A DNA stretch of 41,168 bases from Oscillatoria sp. SIO1A7 (GCA_010672965.1 JAAHFN010000060.1:1-41168); one strand, 5' to 3'; shown: positions 7,902 through 15,774, counted from the first letter of the stretch. A program made the numbers and translations. The notes: generated by a model from the sequence alone, not told the origin.

Positions 7902-8085
7902 AAATTTCCTGCTATTTTCGCACTCCCGCTCTTTTGGCAGGAAAACCAGGCTGTATGGGTGTACGGGGTAACGAGATTGGGGACGATCCCCGCTCGTCAC
8001 AAAAACGACGAACAAGCCTCGCAGATCGACACCCTAGTAGTAGTAGCTAAAAAAGCAACCTTTTCCAAGTCAGGAGTAGGACCCA

Positions 8086-8397
8086 ATGGAGACGGGTGAT
8101 TCAACAAGCCAGAAGGATGCAGGGGAAAAGCAAAAGCAATATAAAATTCCGGGAGTGCCCCTGGCGGCCTATCGGGAAATGGCAGCTCATCTGCGCCAAG
8201 TCCGAGGTGTGGAAGTCGGTCTAATTCCCCAGCATTCCAAGAATTTTGATTATAACCAAAGCCAGATAGCTGGTCTGTGGATTCAGTCCGATTCGGATAT
8301 GGAGCCAGCAGAGCTACAGCGTTTGGAGCAAATCCTGGCTTATTACGGCGATCGCTTTGGCGCTTGGGAAATCTGCGGCCAAGAAGGCAACCGATGA
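8086..8397 (+). CDS. Conserved hypothetical protein, function unknown
   Basis: 103 residues, ATG preceded by CAGGAGTAGG. The N-terminal 20 residues are polar and lysine-rich. The rest has alternating helices and strands: PLAAYREMAAHLRQV, VEVGLIPQHSKNFDY, then a tryptophan-centred strand IAGLWIQSD and a helical EPAELQRLEQILAYY ending in GAWEI. It reads as a compact soluble alpha/beta domain, probably cytosolic, with no membrane segment and no catalytic motif that I recognise. It looks like a small protein conserved in cyanobacteria, but no family name can be given with confidence. Its nearest neighbours are repeats. Confidence 0.7.
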   Translation: METGDSTSQKDAGEKQKQYKIPGVPLAAYREMAAHLRQVRGVEVGLIPQHSKNFDYNQSQIAGLWIQSDSDMEPAELQRLEQILAYYGDRFGAWEICGQEGNR

Positions 8398-8786
8398 AAC
8401 TCGCGCCCTCGTTCGCCCTCGTTAGCTATAGCAGTCAGCAGTCAGCAGTCAGCAGTCAGCTCAGAAACCCCGTGCAGTGCTATACTCTCAATTCAGAGAA
8501 GAGCCTTGCTCTGGGTAGCGGCCTTAAGGGGAAGCGAGAAAAATAGGCTTTCGGCAAAAACACGGCAATTGGTAATCGCGATCGCAAGCCGCAATTGGTA
8601 AGCTAGCCGCAATTGGTAAGTGCGATTGGTAAGTGCGATTGCTCGCCGCAATGGTTACCGGCGCTAGAAACCGCACAATGCAAGCCGGTAGCATAGCAAG
8701 GATTCGGTAAAGGATTCCGTCAAGGATTCCGTAAAGGATAGATAGGCAATATAGCACTACGCATATTTGGTCGGGGCAATTTAATT
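8398..8786. repeat. Gene-free region with three short tandem repeat blocks
   Basis: At 8430-8460 there are four copies of AGCAGTC. At about 8563-8650 imperfect copies of GCAATTGGTAAG or GCGATTGGTAAG follow one another. At 8700-8740 AAGGATTCCGTAAAGGATTC-type units repeat three times. No coding sequence or RNA gene was recognised; weak open frames here are products of the repeats. Confidence 0.7.
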
Positions 8787-8887
8787 AGGACTTACGCAAA
8801 TCATCAGTTTTAACTCTATATATAGGTTTTGGTGCGCAGTGCTACCCGCAGTGCTACCCCTACATTTGGAGCCTATGTGTAAGTTCT
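8787..8887. mobile_element. MITE-like element, GGACTTACGCA family, copy 1
   Basis: The left end AGGACTTACGCA (8787-8798) pairs with the degenerate right end TGTGTAAGTTCT (8876-8887). Other copies are at 14801-14890, 32831-32918 and 38660-38773. It is about 100 bp and has no coding capacity. Between here and hisS (8888-9063) nothing further was recognised. Confidence 0.7.
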
Positions 8888-9063
8888 GTTAATGTTTGCG
8901 CTCCGGGCTAGTAACGGCAATCCTTGTGGGATCGAGCTGACTGCTGAAAGCTTTCAGCTTACTGCTATATAGCTTTGGAGCTTGACCGCGCAACATCTAA
9001 TAGCCCAGAGTAGCTATAGGCCGACCCTCTTTTTTAGGGGGCAAAAAATTAAGTAAATGTTAT

Positions 9064-10338
9064 ATGGGTACGATTCAAGCATTGCGCGGAACGCGGGATA
9101 TCCTGCCAGAGGAGGTAGGTTATTGGCAAAGAGTAGAGGCAACAGCTAGAGAAATTCTCGGTCGAGCGGCTTATCGAGAAATTCGCACGCCGATTTTTGA
9201 GGCCACATCTCTGTTCGAGCGGGGCATAGGCGAAGCCACCGATGTGGTGGGCAAAGAAATGTACAGTTTCTTTGGTCGGGGAGAAAATAAGCAATCGATT
9301 ACCCTGCGACCGGAGGGAACTGCAGGAGTGGTGCGATCTTATATAGAAAACAAACTTCACGCCCAAGGAGGGGTGCAGCGGCTCTGGTACATAGGGCCGA
9401 TGTTTCGCTACGAACGCCCCCAAGCAGGACGCCAGCGGCAATTTCATCAGATTGGCACAGAAGTTTTGGGCAGCGCCGACCCCCGTGCCGATGCCGAAGC
9501 GATCGCTCTAGCTGTCGATATTCTCCAAAGTTTGGGGCTGAGGAATCTGCACCTAGATATAAACTCTGTCGGCAATGGGGAAGATAGACAGCGCTACCGA
9601 CAGGCTTTAGTAGAATATCTAACTCCTTATAAAGAAGAACTAGATGCGGACTCCCAAGATCGCCTCGATCGCAATCCCTTGCGGATTCTCGATAGTAAGG
9701 ATAAGCGCGTCCGAGAAATCGCCTTGGATGCGCCAAAAATAATCGACTATTTAGGTTCGGAATCTAAAAGCAAGTTCGAGCGAGTGCAAAAAATGCTCTT
9801 GGATTTGGGCATTTCCTATGAAATTAACCATCGCTTAGTGCGGGGCTTAGACTACTACACCGATACGGCATTTGAAATTCAATCCGACGACCTCGGCGCA
9901 CAAGCAACAGTATGCGGCGGCGGTCGTTATGATGGATTAGTTAAAGAACTCGGCGGACCGGATACCCCTGCCGTAGGTTGGGCGATGGGTCTGGAGCGCT
10001 TGATTTTGCTCCTGCAAAAGTTAAGCGAAAAACCAGCAGCAGCTCTAGATTTTTATTTGGTTTCTCGGGGAACTGACGCCGAGAGTCAGGCTCTGTTGTT
10101 AGCGCAAAAACTTCGTTCTGCCGGATTTTCCCTGGAATTAGACCTTAGCGGTAGTGCCTTTGGCAAGCAATTCAAGCGCGCCGATAAAAGTGGAGCCCTA
10201 GCTTGTTTGGTTTTAGGAGACGAAGAAGCAGCGAACCAAACCGTACAGCTCAAGTGGTTGGCTTCTGGGGAGCAAAAGGCTATGACTCAAGCAGATTTAT
10301 TGGCAACTACTGAGGAACTGCGCCGCCAAATGGATTAA
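9064..10338 (+). CDS. hisS: Histidyl-tRNA synthetase
   Basis: 424 residues, the standard bacterial length. It charges tRNA-His in the cytosol. It starts with the typical QALRGTRDILP. Class II motif 1 lies around residues 30-55, and motif 2 contains FRYERPQAGRQRQFHQIG (about 115-132). The two histidine-binding signatures are present: LVRGLDYYTDTAFE (about 259-272) and a GGGRYDGL motif (about 283-290). Motif 3 is GWAMGLERL (about 306-314). The C-terminal anticodon-binding domain (about 330-420) is complete. The upstream ribosome site is weak, but the ATG start fits homologues exactly. It is a single transcription unit between long repeat-rich gaps; a REP-like hairpin 57 bp after the stop may act as terminator. 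Confidence 0.97.
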   Translation: MGTIQALRGTRDILPEEVGYWQRVEATAREILGRAAYREIRTPIFEATSLFERGIGEATDVVGKEMYSFFGRGENKQSITLRPEGTAGVVRSYIENKLHAQGGVQRLWYIGPMFRYERPQAGRQRQFHQIGTEVLGSADPRADAEAIALAVDILQSLGLRNLHLDINSVGNGEDRQRYRQALVEYLTPYKEELDADSQDRLDRNPLRILDSKDKRVREIALDAPKIIDYLGSESKSKFERVQKMLLDLGISYEINHRLVRGLDYYTDTAFEIQSDDLGAQATVCGGGRYDGLVKELGGPDTPAVGWAMGLERLILLLQKLSEKPAAALDFYLVSRGTDAESQALLLAQKLRSAGFSLELDLSGSAFGKQFKRADKSGALACLVLGDEEAANQTVQLKWLASGEQKAMTQADLLATTEELRRQMD

Positions 10339-10394
10339 TTGGGGTGTGGGGTGTGGGGTGTGGGGTGTAGGGAATAGTGAGTGCTATATAATAT

Positions 10395-10427
10395 AGAAAC
10401 CCAGTTTTTTTAAAAAACCGGGTTTCT
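10395..10427. terminator. REP-like hairpin (AGAAACCC...GGGTTTCT), probable hisS terminator
   Basis: AGAAACCCAGTTTTTT (10395-10410) is followed one base later by AAAAAACCGGGTTTCT (10412-10427), a 16-bp stem with one mismatch. The same palindrome recurs at 30597-30629, so it is a dispersed repeat that may also stop transcription from hisS. Beyond it, 10428-10699 holds a C-rich run near 10550, an inverted pair TTAAAATTGTGG/CCACAATTTTAA (about 10511-10605) and the end of a TTAACCGGATTTRATAT repeat; no gene was recognised. Confidence 0.65.
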
Positions 10428-10699
10428 TGGCTCCAAGTTTTAAGTAATATCAAATACGGTTAAATACCCACATAAAAAATTGGAATCTCCCGTAGTGGCA
10501 AGGCGACGGTTAAAATTGTGGGTTCGATCCGCGACAGCGCACCTATCCCCCCAACCCCCCCCCCGATAAATTGGGGGGTTATTGAGGTAGTTTGCCACAA
10601 TTTTAAGCTGGACGCGCCAGTAGGACTTGACTTTGTTTGGGGCGATTAACCGGATTTAATATAAGTAGATCAATTGATATTGATATGAGGAGGGGAGGT

Positions 10700-10846
10700 A
10701 TGCAGCGAGAAGAGGCGATCGCAATTTTGACTGCCAATCAGGAAGAGATAGAAAAGTTAGGCATAAAATCCCTATCTCCCCTATCTCTGTTTGGCTCGGT
10801 GGCACGGAATGAGGCTAAGGCCAACAGCGATGCTTCAGAGTTTTAA
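10700..10846 (+). pseudogene. Truncated MntA-type nucleotidyltransferase (antitoxin) fragment
   Basis: An ATG at 10700 with a strong ribosome site (GAGGGGAGG) starts MQREEAIAILTANQEEIEKL and continues to LSLFGSVARNEAKANSD. GSxARxxAxxxSDxD is the active-site signature of minimal nucleotidyltransferases, here cut right after the first Asp; the next codons read ASEF-stop. The bases of that end, GAGTTTTAAATTT, belong to an AT-rich repeat also seen near 5.43 kb, so a repeat insertion or deletion removed the rest. MntA proteins are antitoxins that AMPylate the HEPN toxin HepT; no HepT follows. The 48-residue product should lack the second metal-binding Asp and be inactive. Confidence 0.72.
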
Positions 10847-11191
10847 ATTTTTAATTAAACAATTGCAACTCAAAACTCAAACCTTAAAATTTAAACCTCT
10901 CCCAATGCCCAATGCCCTTCGGCCCGATGCCCAATGCCCCAATGCCCTGCTATATCATGGAAGGCAATAGAGAATTCAGGGGCTCGGCCTAGCAGGGGCC
11001 AAATACCACAGAGGTAATGGACATTTCCCAAAGCCCAGTCTCCTGTCTCTATTTTAGATTGATTGATATAGCAGTAAGCAATCAGCAAGAGAGCAGTCAT
11101 GCGATCGGCACAAGCCTTGCCGTTACTAGCAAGGAGCGAGATTTGAACTGTCCTAACTTTAATGCGTAGTGCTATATAGGAGTTTTGTACT
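10847..11191. other. Gene-free region with palindromic AT repeat and heptads
   Basis: It begins with an AT-rich repeat (GAGTTTTAAATT...CAAAACTC) and continues with copies of CCCAATG/CCCGATG heptads at 10900-10945. The sequence AATGCGTAGTGCTATATAGG at 11160-11179 is one end of the TAGCGCTACGC repeat family, and its AGGAG also serves as the likely ribosome site of the next gene. No coding sequence was recognised. Confidence 0.6.
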
Positions 11192-12124
11192 GTGGCCAGA
11201 AAAAATAATTGCTTAAAGTTGGCACTATTGGGGGCGAGCTTATCCGTAGGACTACCTTGGCTTGCTAGTATCTGGACGCCAGATCTCGCCCCAGCCCGAG
11301 CCGAGGAAGCAATAAGATCGGAAATAACTGATGATATTTTAGAAATCCGCTTCCAATCTCCTCCAGGGCAAGGCGACCCCGGTCCCAGTTCCGATGGGGG
11401 AACGCGCACTGGGGAAGGTCTTGGCAGACAATGTCCCCAAGAAGACAGTCCGCCAGAGCTACCCATGACTATGTTGCTGCCAGAGACGAAAATGGGGCTG
11501 ACTGTTTCGGAGCATCCCACCTTTTTTGTCTATGTGCCTGCTACCCAGGCCAAGATGGGAGAATTTGCGATCGCAGACGAACACGATCTTTACGATGTTT
11601 ACTATACCAGTTTCCCCCTGCCCAAGGAGCCCGGTATTGTTCGCTTGACCGTTCCAGAAACCGCAGATGCTCTTGAATTAGGCAAGAATTATAAGTGGTA
11701 TTTTGTAATAGTTTGCGACCCAATAGACCGCATGGCCAATCGGTCTGTTTCTGGATTTATTAAAAGAACCGAGCCTCTTGCCAATCTGCCAAATACCAAT
11801 ATTTCCGATAGCTCGGCGAAGCGATTGTTACTAGAGCTATCGCGCTTCTACGCCAAACACGGAATTTGGCACGAAACTCTAACCAATTTGGCCGAACTCA
11901 GACTGTCTCAGGCACAAGACCCGATGCTAGAAAAAATATGGTCTGGCTTACTACAGTCCGTAGGAGTCGATGCCAAGATTGCCAGCCAACCTATAATTGA
12001 ATGCTGCAGCGATCGAGAAGATGCTAATTCTTCTAAGTCTCAAGTCAAAAGTCAAAAGTTACAAGTCAAAAGTCAAAAGTTACAAGTCAAAAGTCAAAAG
12101 TTACAAGTCAAAAGTCAAAGGTAA
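11192..12124 (+). CDS. DUF928 domain protein, secreted
   Basis: 310 residues from a GTG start with TAGGAG about 8 bases upstream. An N-terminal signal peptide (KLALLGASLSVGLPWLASIW, cleavage perhaps near APARAEE at residue 38) predicts export to the periplasm or lumen. The body matches DUF928, a family found mainly in cyanobacteria: a glycine-rich PSSDGGTRTGEG, then PEL, FFVYVPA, FPLPKEPGIVRLTVP and the LELGKNYKWYFVIVCDP block, with conserved cysteines. DUF928 genes are often seen near CHAT/TPR or kinase genes, but the function is unknown. Oddity: the C-terminal 28 residues are four copies of QVKSQKL, coded by a 21-bp DNA repeat, so the natural C-terminus was probably near residue 280. Confidence 0.85.
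   Translation: MARKNNCLKLALLGASLSVGLPWLASIWTPDLAPARAEEAIRSEITDDILEIRFQSPPGQGDPGPSSDGGTRTGEGLGRQCPQEDSPPELPMTMLLPETKMGLTVSEHPTFFVYVPATQAKMGEFAIADEHDLYDVYYTSFPLPKEPGIVRLTVPETADALELGKNYKWYFVIVCDPIDRMANRSVSGFIKRTEPLANLPNTNISDSSAKRLLLELSRFYAKHGIWHETLTNLAELRLSQAQDPMLEKIWSGLLQSVGVDAKIASQPIIECCSDREDANSSKSQVKSQKLQVKSQKLQVKSQKLQVKSQR
12041..12124. repeat. 21-bp tandem repeat, four copies, at the 3' end of the DUF928 gene
   Basis: CAAGTCAAAAGTCAAAAGTT-type units start at 12041, 12062, 12083 and 12104. The unit itself is built from the dispersed heptad AAGTCAA, which recurs just downstream and at 15.28 kb. It stays in frame and codes for QVKSQKL. Confidence 0.9.
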
Positions 12125-12271
12125 TAAGTCAAAAGTTAACAGCTGACTTGGGCGCGATTGCGCTATGCCCTGTCCTCTGTCCGGCTACGCTCCCCGCGAA
12201 CGGGCTTTCCGGAGGGAGCGTTTCTTCAATGCATGACTTATTACCTTGAGACTTTTGACTTGGATTTTATA

Positions 12272-12805
12272 TTAGGCAGCCAGTCTTTGCCTGCGAGCGG
12301 CAATGGCTTTATCCAGCATATCCAGGGAGCCCGGAGGTAAATTTGCTTCTAGAGCCAGTAAAAGTCGTTCCCCCAGTGCTTTTTGTTTGGGGTCTTCCCC
12401 AGTTTGCAGCACCGCCTCAATCCGCGAGCGGCACCCATCCACCAGTTCCACCAAGCTATTCAAGCAGCGGTTAAACTGCTGTTCGGTCAGGATAGCATCT
12501 TCCAGGGGAAGTATAATAGAGGCTCTTATTTCTCCATCCATGGGGTCGTATTCCCAGCGCAGCATCTTGGTTTCCCAGGAAATAGCCAGGAGGGTTTGCA
12601 GCAGCACTCCTTTATATATATGGTCTTGGACTTGCAGCAACTGCGGGACTGCTAGTTCCATATACTGGCCATCTTCCTGGAGGTCGATGAGGATGGGAAA
12701 CGGGAATGAATATGCCGATACGATGCAGGAATTCTCGGCATCTATCTGGTATTCCACATCGGAGCGATCGAGATAGCGGGCAATTTGCTCCAGGGTTGCG
12801 GTCAT
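12272..12805 (-). CDS. YbjN-like / type III secretion chaperone-like domain protein
   Basis: 177 residues. The first two thirds show the alternating pattern of the YbjN/TY3IS-chaperone fold: an N-terminal helix (LEQIARYLDRSDVEY), strands ENSCIVSAY and FPILIDLQEDGQYMELAVP, a helix, then TLLAISWETKMLRWEYDPMDGEIRASIILPLED. The last third is a helix that ends in the basic AARRQRLAA. No catalytic residues or export signal are apparent. In cyanobacteria such proteins are uncharacterised; in other bacteria YbjN relatives act as stress or folding factors. The assignment is from fold pattern only. It is convergent with the DUF928 gene, and repeats fill the space on both sides. Confidence 0.65.
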   Translation of the reverse strand: MTATLEQIARYLDRSDVEYQIDAENSCIVSAYSFPFPILIDLQEDGQYMELAVPQLLQVQDHIYKGVLLQTLLAISWETKMLRWEYDPMDGEIRASIILPLEDAILTEQQFNRCLNSLVELVDGCRSRIEAVLQTGEDPKQKALGERLLLALEANLPPGSLDMLDKAIAARRQRLAA

Positions 12806-12870
12806 AATATTTCTCTTTATTGCCTGTTGTCTTCCAAGTTTCTTTTAGGCAATTTATGAGAATTTTATGC

Positions 12871-12936
12871 AAGGGGACTTGGGGACTTGGGGACTGGGAG
12901 AATTGGGGACCGGGAGACTTGGGGACTTGGGGACTG
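12871..12936. repeat. G-rich tandem repeat (GGGGACTT)n
   Basis: About eight imperfect copies of GGGGACTT or GGGAGACT stand directly against the left end of the following MITE-like element. The same arrangement is seen at 33320-33396, and similar C-rich copies follow the element at 18.27-18.40 kb. Confidence 0.85.
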
Positions 12937-12937
12937 C

Positions 12938-13120
12938 TTTCAAGGGTATGTTTTTTAGATTTGGCATTCAGTGCCCGGTGTCGAGTATCGACCCTGGGCG
13001 TAGGGGCGACAGCATTCCCGAGACAGGTCTAGCTATTAAATAAAAATATTGTGTTGGAATGCTTCGCCCCAGAAACTAATGCACCCCACCGACTGCGCTC
13101 ATTTAGGAGATTCCTTGAAA
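12938..13120. mobile_element. MITE-like element, TTTCAAGGGTATG family, copy 1
   Basis: The left terminal repeat TTTCAAGGGTATGTTTTTTA is intact at 12938-12957. The right end is shortened to CCTTGAAA (13113-13120). The interior carries GTAGGGGCGACAGCATTCCC and GGAATGCTTCGCCCC, which are near-complementary, as in the intact copy at 33398-33595, to which it is closely similar along its length. It has no coding capacity. Confidence 0.85.
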
Positions 13121-13536
13121 GCTTGGGGACTGGGGGAGGGAAGGGCGCAAGGGCGCAAGGGCGCGGGAAGGTGCGATCGCCCTTGATTCAGCCGAATTAC
13201 AGAAGCGATTTCGTCTAAAGAACCAGCGGCAACTCCATCGCCAGTTAACCTTTGGGAACCGCCGTGAAGTTTCTCTACACCGATGGCGGCCCCACACCCT
13301 AGCCGTAGGCCGGTCGTGCAAGGCTTCTCGGCTGCGGGATTGCCAGAATTGAGAATGCATCCCGGCGCGGTTAATATAACTTATTAGACTGATTGGCTTA
13401 TCCTGTATCTGTGGCACGACAATTCAGATATAATGATAAATCAAGGCTCTCGTAACAATTATTTGGTATCGCATACAACCTTTTCACCCTCTCTCCAGGA
13501 GAGAGCCTTATTGTCTGACATCAACAGGTGCTACTC
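13121..13536. other. Gene-free region with possible coding remnant
   Basis: It starts with a G-rich stretch and three GGGCGCAA repeats. On the minus strand, about 13377 to 13172 is free of stops in one frame and includes the peptide LDEIASVIRLNQG, but it has no start codon and no recognised family. At 13489-13506 CTCTCTCC and GGAGAGAG flank one base, a small hairpin shortly before the next gene. Confidence 0.4.
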
Positions 13537-14631
13537 ATGTCAAACGTTATTAGCTCGACCATTCAGTATTATTTAACAAACTTTTGGTGTGGCCTGACCC
13601 ATAGCTTCCGTCCCAAAGCCCCGACCAAACCAGACTATCGCGATATTTACACCTCTCCCAAATACCATGTCAAAAAAGCAGGAAAATGCAAAGAGGGCTC
13701 TTACATTGAAACTTATGTGCCAGAGACGCCATTTTTAGGAGAAAATGGCAAGCCAAAGGCAGTAATATATTTACATGGATTTGACTTGGGAGCCTCGCAA
13801 ATTTATCGCTCTCACCTAGAACATTTAGCTAAACAAGGCTACTACGTCTTTTATCCCAACTTTCAAACGGGGTTTTGTTCTTTCCCTAATTCGCCCTGGA
13901 AAACCGTACTCGAACTGGCATACGAAGTAGTTGGCGATGGTTTGATTGACTCCCAAGAGAAATGGCTGAAAAATGCACTAAAGAGCGTTAGCTCCGCCTA
14001 CCAAGCAGCTAATTTGGCCGACGTTCCGGTGGATACTTATCTATTTGGCCATTCTTTAGGTGGGTTGTTTGCTCTGAGTTGGGCTTATTATATTGAAAAA
14101 GAACATCTTCCCGATAACCTCTTACCCCAGCAGGTGCTTGTGGCGGATCCGATTCCCAATACCAGTGCGGCTAATATACCCGGGGCATTGGGGGATTTTC
14201 TTAAGAAAATTACCGATGATGTGGATGTTCAAGTAACCGGGGCTGCCTTAACGATGCCCGTAGCCATCTTGCATGGCAATGATGACTGGATCGTACCTAA
14301 AGATAAATGGAAGCAACCATTTACTTATATCAAGACAGAACAAAAGAAAATGTTCTTGTCTTTCACCGACGATCGCGGCTGTCCGGCTATGTATGCCAAC
14401 CACGAACAAGCCACAGTGGATACCAGCTTTTTTGATTCGTTTTTGGCTCTGACGGTTCTCGATGGCGTGGGAGTGGAAAATGATTTGAATTGGCGTTACA
14501 TCTGGTCTGGCCTCGATCGCGTCATTCGCTATGGGGAGCGAGCCGACTTGCTTAGCTTCGATATGGGCACTTGGTCTAACGGCCAGCCCGTGCGCGGTAT
14601 TGAGGTTTTTCTGGATTCAAGCAATCCTTAA
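13537..14631 (+). CDS. Alpha/beta hydrolase (lipase/esterase-like)
   Basis: 364 residues from ATG 13537, preceded by AGGTG; a GTG at 13528 is also in frame. The alpha/beta-hydrolase core is complete: AVIYLHGFDLGA supplies the oxyanion-hole region, GHSLGG (171-176) has the nucleophile Ser173, GNDDWIV has the acid (D249 or D250), and H289 in ANHEQ is the likely catalytic histidine. A short N-terminal hydrophobic stretch (IQYYLTNFWCGL) is too weak to call a signal peptide. It resembles cyanobacterial hydrolases of unknown substrate; acyl ester hydrolysis is the likely chemistry. It stands alone between repeats, and a hairpin about 30 bp upstream could affect its expression. Confidence 0.85.
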   Translation: MSNVISSTIQYYLTNFWCGLTHSFRPKAPTKPDYRDIYTSPKYHVKKAGKCKEGSYIETYVPETPFLGENGKPKAVIYLHGFDLGASQIYRSHLEHLAKQGYYVFYPNFQTGFCSFPNSPWKTVLELAYEVVGDGLIDSQEKWLKNALKSVSSAYQAANLADVPVDTYLFGHSLGGLFALSWAYYIEKEHLPDNLLPQQVLVADPIPNTSAANIPGALGDFLKKITDDVDVQVTGAALTMPVAILHGNDDWIVPKDKWKQPFTYIKTEQKKMFLSFTDDRGCPAMYANHEQATVDTSFFDSFLALTVLDGVGVENDLNWRYIWSGLDRVIRYGERADLLSFDMGTWSNGQPVRGIEVFLDSSNP

Positions 14632-14636
14632 GAGAA

Positions 14637-14725
14637 TTCCAAGAAATAAATTACCCAATTCTTAGGACGGGACTAGCGAAAAGTCCGGTGCCGAAAGAAA
14701 GGGAGAAATATTTCTTTGTAAATCC
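14637..14725. repeat. Dispersed repeat with TTCCAAGAAATAAATT end, copy 1
   Basis: TTCCAAGAAATAAATTACCC starts at 14637, and GGGAGAAATATTTCTTTGTA plus AATCC closes it at 14701-14725. The same two ends frame a similar sequence at 33661-33777. The ends are partly inverted copies of each other, suggesting a small non-coding mobile repeat lying just downstream of the hydrolase stop. Confidence 0.6.
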
Positions 14726-14800
14726 TTAAGTTATTGTCGTTGAAAATAAAAATGAGACTTTCTGGTTGGGGCGATTTCGCGCTGTCGCCCCTACATAAAC

Positions 14801-14890
14801 AGGACTTACGCATTAACGCTATATCTGGTAGGGGCGACTTCACCATTTGCCCTACATTTAGGTCTGCATCTCTACAATTTGCGTAAGTCC
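14801..14890. mobile_element. MITE-like element, GGACTTACGCA family, copy 2
   Basis: Left end AGGACTTACGCA at 14801-14812 and right end TTGCGTAAGTCC at 14879-14890. Its right part lies inside the 125-bp tandem duplication that follows, so a second solo right end occurs near 15004-15015. Confidence 0.8.
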
Positions 14891-15088
14891 CGATCGAGAG
14901 CGATCGTAACTTATCCTATTTCAGTCATAGGCAATTCAGAACGAGGGTTAGGATAGATTGCATTTCACCATTTGCCCTACATTTAGGTCTGCATCTCTAC
15001 AATTTGCGTAAGTCCCGATCGAGAGCGATCGTAACTTATCCTATTTCAGTCATAGGCAATTCAGAACGAGGTTTGGGATAGATTGCCT
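14839..15088. repeat. 125-bp tandem duplication
   Basis: TTCACCATTTGCCCTAC starts at 14839 and again at 14964, and the two units are nearly identical over 125 bp (differences such as GGGTTAGG/GGTTTGGG near the end). The unit spans the right end of the GGACTTACGCA element and the 3' part of the broken aspartic-protease gene, so this duplication postdates the insertion of that element. Confidence 0.92.
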
Positions 15089-15529
15089 GACTTCTCGGTT
15101 CCACAACTAGATCTAAAGATTCCATAACCACTGCGCCGATAAGGGCATAGCTCTTGCTCGGTTCCACGATCGCCTCAAACCAACCCATCCTGCCACAGAC
15201 TTCAATTTGTATAGCACTACGCAAATGAGTTAAGACATTTATAAACGCTTGTTCCTTAGTCAGAGACTACCTTTGACTTTTTACTTTTGACTTTTGACTT
15301 GCGCGTAGCGCTGTACCGCTCCTACTACTGTACGTTTGGCCGTTTCTTCGTTCGCATCGTTCGCATACTTCACTAACTCCGTTCGGATTGCCGGAAATTC
15401 AAACTGCCGCGCTATTTCTCCGGGAATGACTAACAAAATAGACCCCGTATCTACTTTCGCAGCTAACTCTACTGGGCTTTGGTTTTTCAAGGTATTTATA
15501 ATCGTTATATTTGTCGAAACTATATCCAT
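15036..15529 (-). pseudogene. Clan AA (retropepsin-like) aspartic protease gene, interrupted by a MITE
   Basis: Two minus-strand pieces join into one protein. The N-terminal piece (15529 to 15314) contains AAKVDTGSILLVIPGEIA, where DTGS is the catalytic Asp motif, and ends in KRTVVGAV. The C-terminal piece (15209 to 15036) continues QIEVCGRMGWFEAIVEPS and ALIGAVVMESLDLVVEP, the second half of the family, whose LIGxxxMExxDLVVxP is typical. The 102-bp element at 15212-15313 lies between them, brings stop codons and shifts the frame. Such small cyanobacterial proteases are single-domain and probably dimeric; function is unknown. The stop near 15036 lies in the second copy of the 125-bp duplication. 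The gene should be dead unless the halves can associate. Confidence 0.82.
15212..15313. mobile_element. MITE-like element (TAGCGCTACGC family) inserted in the protease gene
   Basis: Read on the minus strand it begins CAGCGCTACGCGCAAGTC and ends TTGCGTAGTGCTA, imperfect terminal inverted repeats. TA is present at both junctions (15314-15315 and 15210-15211), which fits a TA target duplication as made by IS630/Tc1-type transposases. Removing 104 bp (element plus one TA) restores the protease frame from GTA to CAA. The inside holds AAGTCAA heptads and TTTATAAATGTCTTAACTCA, shared with the copy at 15641-15735. Confidence 0.82.
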
Positions 15530-15640
15530 AATTTATTGCCTAAATTTATGCCCCTCATCGGCAAATCCAATCTTCCTGCTCGAACTCGTGACGACATTGG
15601 GTTTAAAAATCTAATGGCCCCACAAAAAACCTGACCTATA
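15530..15640. other. Leader of the broken protease gene
   Basis: A short region between the protease start and the second TAGCGCTACGC element. It should hold the former protease promoter; nothing specific was recognised. Confidence 0.4.
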
Positions 15641-15735
15641 TATAGCGCTACGCGCAATTCAAAAGTCATGCATTCAAAGGTAGTCTCTGATTAATGAACG
15701 AGCATTTATAAATGTCTTAACTCATTTGCGTAGTG
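15641..15735. mobile_element. MITE-like element (TAGCGCTACGC family), inverted second copy
   Basis: It starts TATAGCGCTACGCGCAA and ends TTTGCGTAGTG. It shares TCAAAGGTAGTCTCTGA and TTTATAAATGTCTTAACTCA with the copy inside the protease gene but lies in the opposite orientation. The two copies therefore flank the N-terminal half of that gene as an inverted pair. Confidence 0.8.
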
Positions 15736-15774
15736 CCCAATCCTTAAAAATCGAGCCGATTTTTAAGGATTGGG
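15736..15774. terminator. Perfect 18-bp stem-loop
   Basis: CCCAATCCTTAAAAATCG (15736-15753), loop AGC, then its exact reverse complement (15757-15774). It directly adjoins the preceding MITE end. It can fold in both directions and may insulate the bicA leader. The remaining stretch 15775-16116 is AT-rich, with a small hairpin CCCTC-AATA-GAGGG (16062-16075) in the long untranslated leader of bicA and no strong ribosome site. Confidence 0.6.

Noticed and set aside
10485-10545. tRNA-like segment: CCGT-AGTGGCAAGGCG-ACGG resembles a D-arm and GTGGGTTCGATCCGC a T-arm
   Set aside because: No anticodon arm fits between them and no acceptor stem pairs. It lies in an inverted-repeat region, so it is at most a tRNA-derived fragment.
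12303-12776. Open frame on the plus strand opposite the YbjN-like gene
   Set aside because: It is serine-rich shadow coding. The minus-strand frame has the coherent fold pattern and codon use.
13103-13417. 104-codon minus-strand open frame upstream of the hydrolase
   Set aside because: The peptide is Arg- and Ser-rich without a recognisable family and runs into G-rich repeats. A different minus-strand frame looks slightly more protein-like but has no start.
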